Positions 17,621-27,700 of a stretch of DNA of 64,000 nt are shown here, in pieces. The DNA is from Verrucomicrobiota bacterium. GTDB lineage: Bacteria > Verrucomicrobiota > Verrucomicrobiia > Limisphaerales > Fontisphaeraceae. The stretch lies in NCBI GenBank assembly GCA_037139415.1, contig JBAXGN010000010.1, positions 1 to 64,000 of the forward strand, given 5' to 3'. The position numbers were made by a program, and so were the translations under genes. The notes beneath the pieces were generated by a model. It made no database searches and was not told the DNA's origin. It saw only the letters and a program-made list of their open reading frames with translations. Position 1 is the first letter of the stretch. Each line of letters starts with the position of its first letter.

Positions 17621-18922
17621 ATGAAAGCCACTGCCCGGCGTTTCCAAGGCAGGCCGTCCAGCAAGGCCGAGCGTGCGCCGCGCGCCATTGCGTTTGGTCA
17701 TTCGCGCCGCGAAATAAGTTTTTGGCGGCGCCTGGCTGCTCAGGCGATCCAACAGGTGCCCACACCGTTTTACCTGTTTTCCGCCGACCCGCTCCTGGGT
17801 GCCATCGAGGAAATGGACGCGGCGCTGTGCACCAGCCCGGTGCCGGTGCGACACTGGCTCTCATGCAAAACACAGCCCTTGGCTCCCCTGTTGCAGTGGT
17901 GGCAGCCGCAGGGACGCCCCATCGAAGTCGTGAGCGAATACGAGTTTCGCGCGGCGATCCGTACGGGCTTCAAGCCGCCGGAGATTTTAGTGAACGGTCC
18001 GGCCAAACATCGCTGGCTGCCCAACCTGGCAGACCAGACGATGATCGGGTTATCCGTGAACTTCGACTCGCTCAGCGAATTAAAGGCCCTGTTGCCCTGC
18101 GCGAAACAACTCCATTGGCGGGTGGGCATCCGCTTGCAAACCGCTCAGGAGTTCGACCCCGAACACCCCGGACAACCAACCCAGTTCGGATTTACCGCCG
18201 CCGAGGCGCAGCCCGCGTTGCGCGCCTTGCAACGCGCGGGTATCCACCCGGAGATCGTGCATTTTCATCTGCGCACCAATGTCGCCAGTCCACAAATCTA
18301 CGAACGCGCCATTCAGGAAGTGGCGGGTATCTGTCAGGCGGCGAAATTCTCCCCCCATTATCTGGACTGCGGCGGAGGTTGGCCGCCGCGCCATACGTGT
18401 TCGCACGATGGAACATTTTACGCGGCGGAGTTCGACGCGCCCCGTTTGAAATGCGCCCGGGAGTTATTCCCGGACTTGCGGGAAATCTGGCTGGAGAACG
18501 GACGCTTCGTCAGCGCCCGCTGCGGCGTGCTCGTCATCTCTGTACTGGATGTCAAAGACCGGCCAGGAATGCGGCAACTCATTTGCAATGGAGGCCGTAC
18601 GATGAACGCCTTGGTGTCCAGTTGGGAACAACACGAGCTGTTATGCCTGCCGGAACGTCGCGGACGCCAGGTCTTCACCACCGTCTATGGCCCGACGTGC
18701 ATGGTTTTCGATCAATTGGCGCGCCGCCCGTTACCGAAAACAATTCGCGCCGGAGACCATTTGATTTGGCTGGAGGCCGGCGCGTACCACCTCCCGTGGG
18801 AAACCCGTTTCTCTCATGGTCTGGCGGCGGTGGTCTGGCATGAAGCGGGCAGCTTGCAGATCACGCGCCCGCCCGAATCGTTTGATCAATGGTGGGGCAG
18901 GGCAGGGGCATCATGCGCATGA
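17621..18922 (+). CDS. Fold-type III PLP-dependent decarboxylase (LysA/NspC-like)
   Basis: 433 aa of the group IV decarboxylase superfamily (diaminopimelate, ornithine, carboxynorspermidine decarboxylases). HWLSCKTQP carries the PLP lysine (Lys83). IEVVSEYEF (101-109) matches the 'VVSGGEL' segment. FHLRTN, LDCGGGWP and ENGRF follow in the right order for phosphate binding, and YGPTCMVFDQL holds the catalytic Cys of the partner subunit, then GAYHL. The barrel starts about 40 residues in, after a basic N-terminal extension. The substrate cannot be told by eye. Its stop overlaps the start of the downstream kinase-like gene, so translation is coupled. No lysine or polyamine genes are adjacent. 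Confidence 0.75.
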   Translation: MKATARRFQGRPSSKAERAPRAIAFGHSRREISFWRRLAAQAIQQVPTPFYLFSADPLLGAIEEMDAALCTSPVPVRHWLSCKTQPLAPLLQWWQPQGRPIEVVSEYEFRAAIRTGFKPPEILVNGPAKHRWLPNLADQTMIGLSVNFDSLSELKALLPCAKQLHWRVGIRLQTAQEFDPEHPGQPTQFGFTAAEAQPALRALQRAGIHPEIVHFHLRTNVASPQIYERAIQEVAGICQAAKFSPHYLDCGGGWPPRHTCSHDGTFYAAEFDAPRLKCARELFPDLREIWLENGRFVSARCGVLVISVLDVKDRPGMRQLICNGGRTMNALVSSWEQHELLCLPERRGRQVFTTVYGPTCMVFDQLARRPLPKTIRAGDHLIWLEAGAYHLPWETRFSHGLAAVVWHEAGSLQITRPPESFDQWWGRAGASCA

Positions 18923-20319
18923 ACCTGAATTCTTTTCGGCTTAAATTTGCGCTGCTGGCCGGGCTGCTCATGGCCGGGCTGCTGCTGGTTACCGGAGGGT
19001 TCCTGTGGCGCGTGACGCATCAAACCGGCCTGGCGCGATTGGACCGCGAGTTGCTTAATCTGGCGCAGCCCAATTTGGACCAGGAACACGGCCCGTCACA
19101 TTACCAGCGGTTTGAAGAGACGTTATCCGTGCTGGGTGGGGAGCCCGCCACCTTTGTGCTGCTCGTGCTGGATGAACATGGGAAGATTCAGCATGTCTCG
19201 CTCCATTGGCCAAAGAGTTTGATGATTCGTTCGTTTCCCATTCCCGCACAGTACGCCGCATCATTGCCGGGGGCGCGGGCTGCCGGATCGCCCTCGGTGG
19301 GGGCGGCGAAGGCGGCGCCGTTGCCTCAAAAAATCCCGCGGTTTGAAGCCCGTGAGGCGGGCGAAGCGAGCTGGCGCTTTGCCGTGATGGGCAATGCGCG
19401 CGCCACGCTGGTGCTCGGCAAAAGCCTTCGCCCCTTCAACGAGGAGATGCGGGCATTGCGGCGGCTGTATCTGTTTGGGACGGGGGCGGCGATGCTGCTG
19501 GCTGGGCTGGGGGCGTGGTGGCTCGCCCGGCAGGCCATGCGCCCTATCACCGCGCTCACACAAAACGCCGAGCGGGTCACGGTTGCCGGCATGAACCAAC
19601 GCATTCCGCTCTTGGGCCATGACCAGGAATTCGAGCGGTTGATTCAGTTATTTAATCAGATGCTGGAGCGGATGGAGGCCAATGACCGGCAACTGACGCG
19701 TTTTAACGCGGAGGCATTGCGGGAGATTCAGGCGCGGCTGGCGCAGCTTAAACCAGCGACGGTTGGGGGGACGGAGCAAAACCCGGATGGCGGACGGAGC
19801 GAGGAAGTGCAGCGCCTGGGCCACCTCGTGCAAAAGCTGCTCCTTGCCATGGCGGAGACGGGCCGTCTCCCGCTGGATCGCCAGCCGGTGAATCTGTCCC
19901 GCCTGCTGAATACGCTGGCCCAAACGTGCCAAACCGCCGTGCCGGGGTTGCGGGTGAAGTGGCAACTGGAACCGGAGGTGCAAATAAAGGCGGATGCGGG
20001 GCTCCTGCATCAAGCGTTGCACCTTGTCATCGGCCACGTCATGGAGGTCAATCCGCCGCCGGAAACCATCCGGTTCGAGTTGATGACGCGCAGCCTTCTG
20101 GCGACGCTGCGCATCGTTTGTGCCGGGACCGTTATTCCGATTGCCGTCCGGGAACACATCTTCGCGGGGCAACCGGACACCCAGGGCATCGAGCAGGGCT
20201 TGGGGCTGAAGCTGGCGCGTGAGATGATCCGGGCGCATGATGGCGACTTGACGCTGGAACCGCCGGAAGGCAACCTGACCGTGTTCACCATCCGGCTGCC
20301 GATGGTGAAAAACCAGTAA
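18913..20319 (+). CDS. Histidine kinase-like membrane protein with degenerate catalytic boxes
   Basis: 468 aa laid out as a sensor kinase: TM helix (10-32), extracytoplasmic domain (33-183), TM helix (184-206), HAMP (207-258), a dimerisation-like helix pair, then an ATPase-like domain. The key residues are missing. Where the phosphoacceptor His is expected (F-x-A-x-A-S-H-E) the protein has FNAEALREI, with Arg270. The Mg-ATP Asn of the N box aligns with Gly374 (HLVIGHVME). The Asp of the G1 box is Cys403 (IVCAGTV). Only the G2-like GLGLKLAREMI is normal. ATG 18919 (ATGA overlap with the upstream stop) is an alternative start. No response regulator is adjacent. It may be a non-enzymatic signalling scaffold. 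Confidence 0.8.
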   Translation: MRMNLNSFRLKFALLAGLLMAGLLLVTGGFLWRVTHQTGLARLDRELLNLAQPNLDQEHGPSHYQRFEETLSVLGGEPATFVLLVLDEHGKIQHVSLHWPKSLMIRSFPIPAQYAASLPGARAAGSPSVGAAKAAPLPQKIPRFEAREAGEASWRFAVMGNARATLVLGKSLRPFNEEMRALRRLYLFGTGAAMLLAGLGAWWLARQAMRPITALTQNAERVTVAGMNQRIPLLGHDQEFERLIQLFNQMLERMEANDRQLTRFNAEALREIQARLAQLKPATVGGTEQNPDGGRSEEVQRLGHLVQKLLLAMAETGRLPLDRQPVNLSRLLNTLAQTCQTAVPGLRVKWQLEPEVQIKADAGLLHQALHLVIGHVMEVNPPPETIRFELMTRSLLATLRIVCAGTVIPIAVREHIFAGQPDTQGIEQGLGLKLAREMIRAHDGDLTLEPPEGNLTVFTIRLPMVKNQ

Positions 20320-20335
20320 ACGGAAGCACTGTTTT

Positions 20336-21166
20336 ATGAAGCGTATGCATATTGAACCAAGTCCGATTGGTCGCGCGCTGTTATTGGGACTCGCGCTGAG
20401 TGTCAACGTAACCGCCGCCACATTGGAGTACTCCAAAGACGGCGCGGGCATTCCGGGTTACCGGGATACGCCCGTGCAACCATGGTCCGGATTTCACGTG
20501 CATGATCCAGACCGGCCGGTGGCGCCCAAAGTCACGGCGGGCGAGTTCATGACGCAGGACAAGCCGGGCACCGCGCCGTCCGATGCCATCGTATTATTCG
20601 ATGGCAAGGACATGGCGGCCTGGCTGCCGACGGCGGAATGGAAGCTCGATAAAAATGAACTCGTCGCCGGCAAAGGACTCCTGACCACCACCCAGGCCTT
20701 TGGCAGTTGCCAGTTGCACCTGGAATATGCAGCACCGAATCCGCCGGTGGGCGTGCCCTTCGATCGCGGCAACAATGGCGTATTCATGATGGGGATGACG
20801 GAAATCCAGATTTTCGATTCGTACACCAACAAGTTATATGCGGACGGGCAGGCCGCCTCGGTCTATGCCCAGACGCCGCCGCTGGTCAACGCCTGCCGCC
20901 CGCCTGGGGAATGGCAATCGTATGACATCCTCTGGCAGTCGCCGGTGTATGCCGGGGAGAAGCTGGTGCAACCGGCGCGTTTGACCATGTTGCACAACGG
21001 TCTGCTGGTGCATTGCAACCAGGAAGTGTACGGCACCACCGCGCATCGCGGTCTGGCCAAGTACATTCCGCAGAAAACCAGCGGGCCGCTTTCCCTGATG
21101 GGGCATAACAATCCGGTACGGTTCCGCAATATCTGGATACGCCCATTGAGTACGGCTGCCCCGTGA
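20336..21166 (+). CDS. Secreted DUF1080 (3-keto-disaccharide hydrolase-like) protein
   Basis: 276 aa with a basic start and a hydrophobic signal segment (about 12-26). The DUF1080 domain begins at DAIVLFDGKDMAAWL and continues with LHLEYAAP, RGNNGVFMMG, EIQIFDSY and PGEWQSYDI to the end at FRNIWIRPL. This jelly-roll domain resembles LamG/GH16-type folds, and some members act on 3-keto glucosides. It starts 16 bp after the kinase-like gene and is the last of the pgi-started run. No lipobox is seen, so it is predicted to be periplasmic or secreted. Confidence 0.88.
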   Translation: MKRMHIEPSPIGRALLLGLALSVNVTAATLEYSKDGAGIPGYRDTPVQPWSGFHVHDPDRPVAPKVTAGEFMTQDKPGTAPSDAIVLFDGKDMAAWLPTAEWKLDKNELVAGKGLLTTTQAFGSCQLHLEYAAPNPPVGVPFDRGNNGVFMMGMTEIQIFDSYTNKLYADGQAASVYAQTPPLVNACRPPGEWQSYDILWQSPVYAGEKLVQPARLTMLHNGLLVHCNQEVYGTTAHRGLAKYIPQKTSGPLSLMGHNNPVRFRNIWIRPLSTAAP

Positions 21167-21445
21167 TGAGGCTTCAAGTCGGCCGCGCGGCAATTACATT
21201 TCTAAAAATTTCGATTCCCATCATTATCGGGTTAGGTCAGTACTCGGGCGATCCGCAGACTGACTAATCGAGACGCGCTGGCACATTTCCATACATTCGT
21301 TGCGTATTCCGGGCAAACTCCGACCCAGAAATCCGGCGCGCTGCAAAGCGCGACCTTGACCATTTCCCTTGCCTCCTGCCCAATGCTGGCGCGGGCGCAG
21401 CGGGGTGCCACTGGCCAAACCAGCCGCCCCGGTAAATCATTCCTT
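21167..21445. other. Non-coding spacer before the 21-bp array
   Basis: No gene, hairpin terminator or recognisable regulatory site was found in these 279 bp. Confidence 0.3.
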
Positions 21446-21970
21446 GGGTTCTCTGACACTCCCCGATAGTCCTCCACGGGTAGTAGAGGGTTCTCCAAAC
21501 CAGTTCGCGGGTTCTCCGAGACCGGTAGAGGGTTCTCCAAACCTCTCCGAGGGTTCTCCGAGACCGGTAGAGGATCCGCCAAACCGTTCCGAGAGTTCTC
21601 CAAGACTGGTGGAGGGTTCTCCAAGACTCTCCGGGGGCTGTCCAAACCATCCCGACAGCCCGAAAAATCATTTTTATGGCTCTCCAAACCATTCTTTGGG
21701 CATAATGACGGTCGCACAGGACATAATACCACCAGCACAGGGCATAATAAACCGTTTATTGGGTCCAATGATGCCGCCAGAGGGCATAATACCACCGCCA
21801 GAGGGCATAATACCACCGCCACAGGGCATAATAAACCGTTTACCGGGTCCAATACCACCGTCAGAGGGCATAATAACACCGCCAGCCAGCCCAATAAACC
21901 GCTTATTGGGTCCAATAAATCATTTATTGGGCTTATAAAATGGTTCATAAACGCCCGTAACCCGTTCAAA
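21446..21970. repeat. Tandem array in exact 21-bp register (25 units, two unit types)
   Basis: Twenty-five successive 21-bp units without a slip. Units from 21446 to 21697 are mostly GGGTTCTCC-type, alternating CCAAAC and CCGAGAC endings. Units from 21698 to 21949 are GGGCATAAT- and GGGTCCAAT-type, such as those at 21782, 21803 and 21824. Because 21 is a multiple of 3, frames stay open on both strands: 258 codons minus (21232-22008) and 189 codons plus (21369-21938), giving heptapeptide repeats such as GSPRPVE and GIIPPPE. I found no start signal or family match for either and treat them as consequences of the repeat. Confidence 0.85.
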
Positions 21971-22171
21971 AAGGCCACTTTACAGCAAAAACTGCCAAAA
22001 CGGGGCAAATTAGACGTATTTTGCCCGGTCGGCGGCTTGAGACCTGCTTTTATGAGAACCGTCTATTTCGATTCCGGCTTCCAACTAGACGATCCCAGCT
22101 ACCAACTCGAACCGGGGGACCCGAAACGGAGTTCGACTAAACAATGCACGGTGGTAATTCGCGCCGTCACC

Positions 22172-22614
22172 GATTTTGGAGTGCGTGCGGCAAGGCGGGG
22201 TGCAGGGGCCGCGACGCCGCTTTGGATTTGCTCCGTTCATTTGAGAGGGTGCGGGTGTCCATGAGGAGACGCAACGAGAGTGGCGCGGGGGATTTTGGCG
22301 GTGGGGAAATTTCCAGAGTTTCATACCCCCTCACCTCTTTCCTCTCCCTTGGGGAGAGGAGGTCTGTTCTGCGGCTGGGCAGCAGAGGATGGGTTGCTTG
22401 TGTGTAAGGTGGCGTCTGGCACAGCAACCTTCCGCGGCGGGAGCGCACAAATGCCCTTTGGAATCTCCATACGCGGCGAGCGGTTTTCCCTCTCCCAGAG
22501 GGAGAGGGCTAGGGTGAGGGGGTACGGAACTCTCGAATTCAGAATGCGGAATATCCAAAGCGGTGTCGCCAGCCGACCCCTTTTCCACGGCAGTTGCCAC
22601 CGCAGTCCAAAATC
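22172..22614. repeat. Nested inverted-repeat structure with two REP-like elements inside
   Basis: The left outer arm (22172-22229) reads GATTTTGGAGTGCG ... CGACGCCGCTTTGGAT. The right outer arm (22553-22614) is its degenerate reverse complement (ATCCAAAGCGGTGTCG ... CGCAGTCCAAAATC). Inside, REP-like copies at 22326-22362 and 22488-22532 are inverted relative to each other and related to 5271-5311. The whole 443 bp is therefore a two-layer palindrome. No gene lies in 21971-22698. Confidence 0.65.
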
Positions 22615-22698
22615 ATCCACCGCCCCGGTTGCGGGCTACGGGTCGGTGGCGCTGTTGATGAGGATTTTTTCGCGGTGCGCTAAAGCGTGGATTTGAAA

Positions 22699-23169
22699 TT
22701 ACGGCTCCCGCTTTACAATGATCAACCAATTTTTCTTTGCCCCGTCTCCGGCAAATTCAGTTGGCCGTTCCTGGCCGCCCGAGCCGGTACACCACGTCAG
22801 GGTGTTGCCTTCGAGTTTGAGGATTCCCTGAAATGCTTTGCCTTTGAAGTTGCCCGTGCTGCCCACGGCCTCGATGGTTTTGCCATCGGCTGAAACTTTC
22901 AAATCACCCTCGCCTACCGCCTGGCCGTCGGGAAGCTTTTTGCACGTGATGTGACTGTCCTTGATCGTCAGTTCCAGCTTCACGCCTTTGGAAGGGTCTT
23001 CGCCTTTGCCGGCGCCAAACCGGGCCCCGCGCCAGACGCCCTGCAAGGCTTTATCCGAAACGGGGGCATCCGCCGCCCCTGCGAATCCGGGGCCGGCAAA
23101 CAACAACGCCAGACCCGCCATGGTGGTGAGAATCGGTCCCGAAAGAAACGGTGTTTTGAATGTTTTCAT
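22699..23169 (-). CDS. Exported TIGR03067-type protein
   Basis: 156 aa from ATG 23169; an upstream start at 23187 is possible. A signal peptide ends near GAADA (about residue 34). The mature domain has LQGVWRG and, near the end, GNTLTWCTGSGG then ERPTEF, the pattern of the TIGR03067 family found in Planctomycetes and Verrucomicrobia. It looks like a small lipocalin-like beta barrel. Function is unknown. It is on the same strand as and downstream of the beta-CASP gene, 114 bp away. Confidence 0.75.
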   Translation of the reverse strand: MKTFKTPFLSGPILTTMAGLALLFAGPGFAGAADAPVSDKALQGVWRGARFGAGKGEDPSKGVKLELTIKDSHITCKKLPDGQAVGEGDLKVSADGKTIEAVGSTGNFKGKAFQGILKLEGNTLTWCTGSGGQERPTEFAGDGAKKNWLIIVKREP

Positions 23170-23283
23170 AGTTGTGCTCAGTCCCAAACGCTACCTATTT
23201 GGATGGCCGCGCGTCAATGGCATTCTGATGATGAATTCCCAACCGATTTGGCTGGCAAAAGCCAGGCCAACTCGCCAACCGGT

Positions 23284-24678
23284 CTAAATTTTCATGACAT
23301 CACCGGTGTTGGGCACCATCACTTCCGCGTTGGGTTTCAGCCTTTCCAAGGTTTCCGCAAACGCCAGGGATTGACTTTCCTCACCGTGAATCACGGCAAT
23401 CTTCTTGATGTTGCCGGTCAGTTTCTGGACATAGCGGGTCAGTTCGTTTTTATCCGCGTGGCCGGAAAAGGCGTCAATGGAGGCCACCCGTGCCCGGACG
23501 GCATACGGCTCGCCAAAGATGTTCACCGGGTTCTGGCCTTTCATGATCTGTGCGCCCAGCGTGTGATCGGCGCAGTAACCAATGAACAGCACCAAGTTCC
23601 TGGGATCGCCGATGTTGTTCTTGAGATGATGCCGGATGCGCCCCGCTTCCGCCATGCCGGACGCGCTGATGATGATGATCGGTTCCTTGACGTCGTTCAG
23701 CTTCATCGAGTGGCTGAGTTCCCGGATGTACGTCAGGTTTTCCATGCCGAACGGGTTGGCCACATCCCGCAGAAACGCGTAAGTACTGTCGTTGAAACAT
23801 TCCGGATGCAGGCGGAACACCTCGGTGGCGTTGACGCTTAGCGGGCTATCCACGAAAATGGGCACTCTGGGAATTTTTCCGTCCAGGCAATATTGATGCA
23901 GCACATAGACGATCTGCTGGGTGCGTCCCACCGAGAAGGACGGGATGATTACTTTGCCATTTTGGGCCAGCGTGCTGTTGACCAGTTCCACCAGTTTGCT
24001 GATCGCCTCCGGTTTCGTGCCGTGCTCGCGTCCGCCATAGGTGGACTCGACTTGCAGGTAATCCACACCTTCCACCGGCACCGGGTCGCGCAGGATTTCA
24101 TCCTGGCCGCGCCCCACGTCGCCACTGAACAGATACCGGAATTTTTTGCCGTTCTCGCGAATGTCCAGCACCACCTGTGCCGAGCCGAGGATGTGGCCGG
24201 CATCCACAAACGTTACCGTGACACCGTCACCAATCGGCATGGGGCGATCATAATTGAAGGCGACGAATTGGCGGACCGCCTTTTCCGCGTCGGCGGCGGT
24301 ATAGAGTGGTTCCACCGGTGGCAGCCCTTGTTTGGCGCGTTTCTTGGATACAAACTCGGCGTCCGCGCGTTGCACTGCGGCGGAATCTTGCAGCATGATG
24401 CTGGCCAGGTCACGGGTGGCGAAGGTGCTGTAAATATTCCCTTGGAATCCTTTCCGGCACAGGTTGGGCAGGTTGCCGCAGTGGTCAATATGCGCGTGGC
24501 TAAGCACGGCGGCGTCTAATTTTGAGGGATCAAATGGAAAGTTTCGGTTGCGTTCGATGGATTCGTCGCGCCGGCCTTGATACATGCCGCACTCGAGCAA
24601 AATACGCTGGTCATTCACCTCCAGTAAATACATGGAGCCGGTGGTGGTTCGTGCCGCACCATAAAAATGAACTTGCAT
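23284..24678 (-). CDS. Metallo-beta-lactamase/beta-CASP RNase
   Basis: 464-aa RNA-processing nuclease of the CPSF73/RNase J-like superfamily. The zinc ligands HAHIDH (61-66), GHILGS and SGDVGR are present, followed by the beta-CASP insert with ISASGMAEAG and the C-terminal FSGHADKNEL, all hallmarks of the bacterial 'RNA-specificity' exonuclease/endonuclease group. It acts in the cytoplasm. It is 53 bp downstream of the SNF2 gene on the same strand. Whether it works as exo- or endonuclease cannot be read from sequence. Confidence 0.9.
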   Translation of the reverse strand: MQVHFYGAARTTTGSMYLLEVNDQRILLECGMYQGRRDESIERNRNFPFDPSKLDAAVLSHAHIDHCGNLPNLCRKGFQGNIYSTFATRDLASIMLQDSAAVQRADAEFVSKKRAKQGLPPVEPLYTAADAEKAVRQFVAFNYDRPMPIGDGVTVTFVDAGHILGSAQVVLDIRENGKKFRYLFSGDVGRGQDEILRDPVPVEGVDYLQVESTYGGREHGTKPEAISKLVELVNSTLAQNGKVIIPSFSVGRTQQIVYVLHQYCLDGKIPRVPIFVDSPLSVNATEVFRLHPECFNDSTYAFLRDVANPFGMENLTYIRELSHSMKLNDVKEPIIIISASGMAEAGRIRHHLKNNIGDPRNLVLFIGYCADHTLGAQIMKGQNPVNIFGEPYAVRARVASIDAFSGHADKNELTRYVQKLTGNIKKIAVIHGEESQSLAFAETLERLKPNAEVMVPNTGDVMKI

Positions 24679-24731
24679 GGCGAAACGATGGCAGAGGCGA
24701 TGATCGGTTTAAAGCGAAATTTTTCGTGCGC

Positions 24732-27700
24732 CTACGCCATCAATTCCTGGATTTCATCCCAAGTCAGCACTTGACTCAGTGACTCCTCGTCGCCCAGCGT
24801 GCCCTTGAGCAAGTCGCGCTTGCGTTGTTGCAGACTCAGGATTTTTTCTTCCACCGTGCCGCGCGTGATCAGTTTGTAACTGGTCACCACGCGGGTTTGG
24901 CCGATACGATGCGCGCGGTCGGTGGCCTGGTCTTCCACGGCGGGATTCCACCAGGGGTCCAGGTGGATCACGGTATCTGCGCCGGTCAGGTTCAGGCCCG
25001 TGCCCCCCGCCTTCAAGCTCAGCAGGAAGACCGGGATTGTTGCGTCCTGCTGAAAACGGTCCACCACTTCCGCCCGGTTGATGGTGGAGCCGTCGAGGTA
25101 GCAGTAGGTGATTTCTTCTTTGGCCAGCGTTTCGCGAATCAGGCTTAGCAGGCTGGTGAATTGGCTGAAAATCAGGACGCGATGTCCGCCATCCACGACT
25201 TCTTCAAGTAATTCTTGGAAAAGGTCCAATTTACCCGAGGCTTCCTGCGGATCAATATTCTCCAGCTTGAGCAGACGCAGATCGCAGCAAATCTGCCGCA
25301 ACCGTAGTAGGGTGGTGAAGATGAGCATCCGGCTTTTCGCCAGCCCCTGCGCGCCCACGCTCTCGGTGATTTCCCGCCGTCCGGCTTCCAGCACCTGCCG
25401 GTAAACTTCCGCCTGTTGACCCGTCAGTTCGCAAAAGCTGACCTGTTCGATCTTCGCCGGCAAATCGCGGGCCACCTCCTGTTTCAACCGGCGCAGCAGG
25501 AACGGGCGTATGCGCCGCGCCAGGCGCGCTTGGGCCGCCGTATTCTTTTCCCGCGAGACGGGCAACTCGTAGCGCTCCCGGAAATCCTTCGCTTGGCCGA
25601 GATACCCCGGCATCACGAAATCAAAGATGGACCACAGGTCCAGAACGCTATTTTCCATCGGTGTTCCCGTCAGCACGAAGCGCGTATCCGCCCGGATGGA
25701 TTTGACTGCTTGCGCGTTCTGGGTTTGCCGGTTTTTGATATGTTGCGCCTCGTCCAGCACTGCCACGGCAAATTCAATGCCACGATAGAGTTCGGCATCG
25801 CGGCGAATCAACGCGTAGCTGGTGATGAGAATGTCGTGCTGCGCGATGTCCTTGAAATTTTTCGCGCGATCCGGCCCATGCAAAGCCAGTACCCGCAGTG
25901 CGGGTGTGAATTTATTTGCTTCCGCCACCCAGTTAAATACCAGGCTGGTGGGGCAGATCACCAGGGAAGGGCGGGTGTCCCAGGTTGGTTGGTAGTACGA
26001 TTGCAGAAAGGCGAGCATTTGCAGGGTTTTACCCAACCCCATGTCGTCCGCCAGAATGCCGCCACAGCCGTTGCGGTGCAGAAAATTCAGCCAGGCAACC
26101 CCAGTTTTTTGGTAGGGTCGCAGGCGCGTTTCCAGTTCGCCCAGCGGTGGGCATTCCGCCGTTTCCATGGCGGAAGTCGAGGCGAAACGGCGCTGCCAAC
26201 TCTCGGGAGCCTTCAGTTGCCAGCCAGTTTGGTTGCGGACGGTGGCCGTCAGGAAACCGGCCTGGGTATTGGCCAACCGGAAGCCGTTGGCATGTTGGCG
26301 CGGTGCGCAATCCAGCAGCACTTCCTGCAACTCTTCCACTGCGCCGGTGTCAATCACGGCAAATTTTCCGTTATTCAACCGCCGATGGCTTTGGCCCGAT
26401 AACAGCAGCCGTTGAATTTCCGTCGGTGAAAAACGCTCTCCAGAACTGGTCTGGTAATCCACCTGCAAGTCGAACCATTGCTCGCCGGAGGGGGTGATTT
26501 CCAGGGTCGGTTCAACCCGTTCAATGTTTCGCGCAATGCTTTGGTCCAGTCGCTCCTCCAGCGTGACCTCCCACTCTTTTTGCAGACGATAGAATTCTCG
26601 CGCAAAAAAATTGAGCACTGCGTTCTGGCCGTTCAGTTGCCAGCGGTATTGCGTATCGGGTCCGGAGAAACCGGCTCGCATCAGGCGGCCCATGGCGGCC
26701 TGCTCGGCGGCCAGGTCGCGGGTGGAATAACGGGTGGGCTGATCGGGATCAGGCAGCCAGAGTGATTCACTGGCGTTGGCAGTTCCCAAGGGCAGGATGC
26801 GCGGTCCATACGAGCATTGCAGCAGGGCTTGGAGCTGACTTAAGCCTCCTTGGAGGGTAAGTACAAAGCGTGGTGCCTTGGGCGCAAAGGAGAAATCACC
26901 AGGCTTGAAGTTGGCCTCCACGGAACCACTTTGCGCCAGGGCCTGCCAATCTTGCCCCATGAAGAGCGGGATTTGCGCGCGCGTGAGGCGCATGGGGCCA
27001 GCCATGACGCCTTGGTAACGAGTCGGTAACCCGATGGGCTGAAGGATGGCGGCGTGGAAGACCCACGGCTTCTGGCCATTCAGGATGGCGGATGAGGTGG
27101 GCGCCGGCCCAACAGCACGTAGTGCCAGCACGATTTCACCATTGACCTGCAAGCTGGCCGTCAGGGGCGGAATCCATGTCTGTGGCGAAACGGCAATGGA
27201 TTGGCTTTTCCCCAGGGTGATCCGTGGATGATCAATCAGGATGGCCAGTAAACCGGCAAAGGCATCCGCCTTCAATTGGATCATGCCCGGCGTGTCACCG
27301 CCCGCCATTTCCTCCAGATGATTCAGCAGTGTGAGGTCGTTTGGTGACAAGGTGAAAGGGGTGTTCTTATCCAGACTGTTCAGCGGCATCCGTCCTCGCC
27401 GTCCTTCTCCTTCCAGGCAGACCATGATGGAGCCTTTGGTGATTGCTTGCGTCAGATTCGGCGGCAGGATCACCGAGATTTGCAACGGTTCTCCCTGCGT
27501 GCCGACTTCGGCTCTTCGCAGACAGCGTCCGCGCGTACGTTGTAAGGGCAGGGGAACGGTCGCCTTTGGCTGGCTGGGTGCCTGGCTTTGAGGAGCGGCA
27601 GGGGCTGGTGGTTGGCTGGCCAGTTTTTCGCGGCGCACATGGTGCAGCCCTACCGCCACTGAATGCACGCACATGGTGCCCCATTGGCGGGATTCCCGGC

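Noticed and set aside
21446-21970. CRISPR array
   Set aside because: No unique spacers: the units are contiguous 21-bp copies, and no cas genes are in the window.
21232-22008. 258-codon minus-strand frame and the 189-codon plus-strand frame over the 21-bp array
   Set aside because: Both owe their openness to a repeat period divisible by three, show no start signal or family-like flanks, and contradict each other as coding choices.
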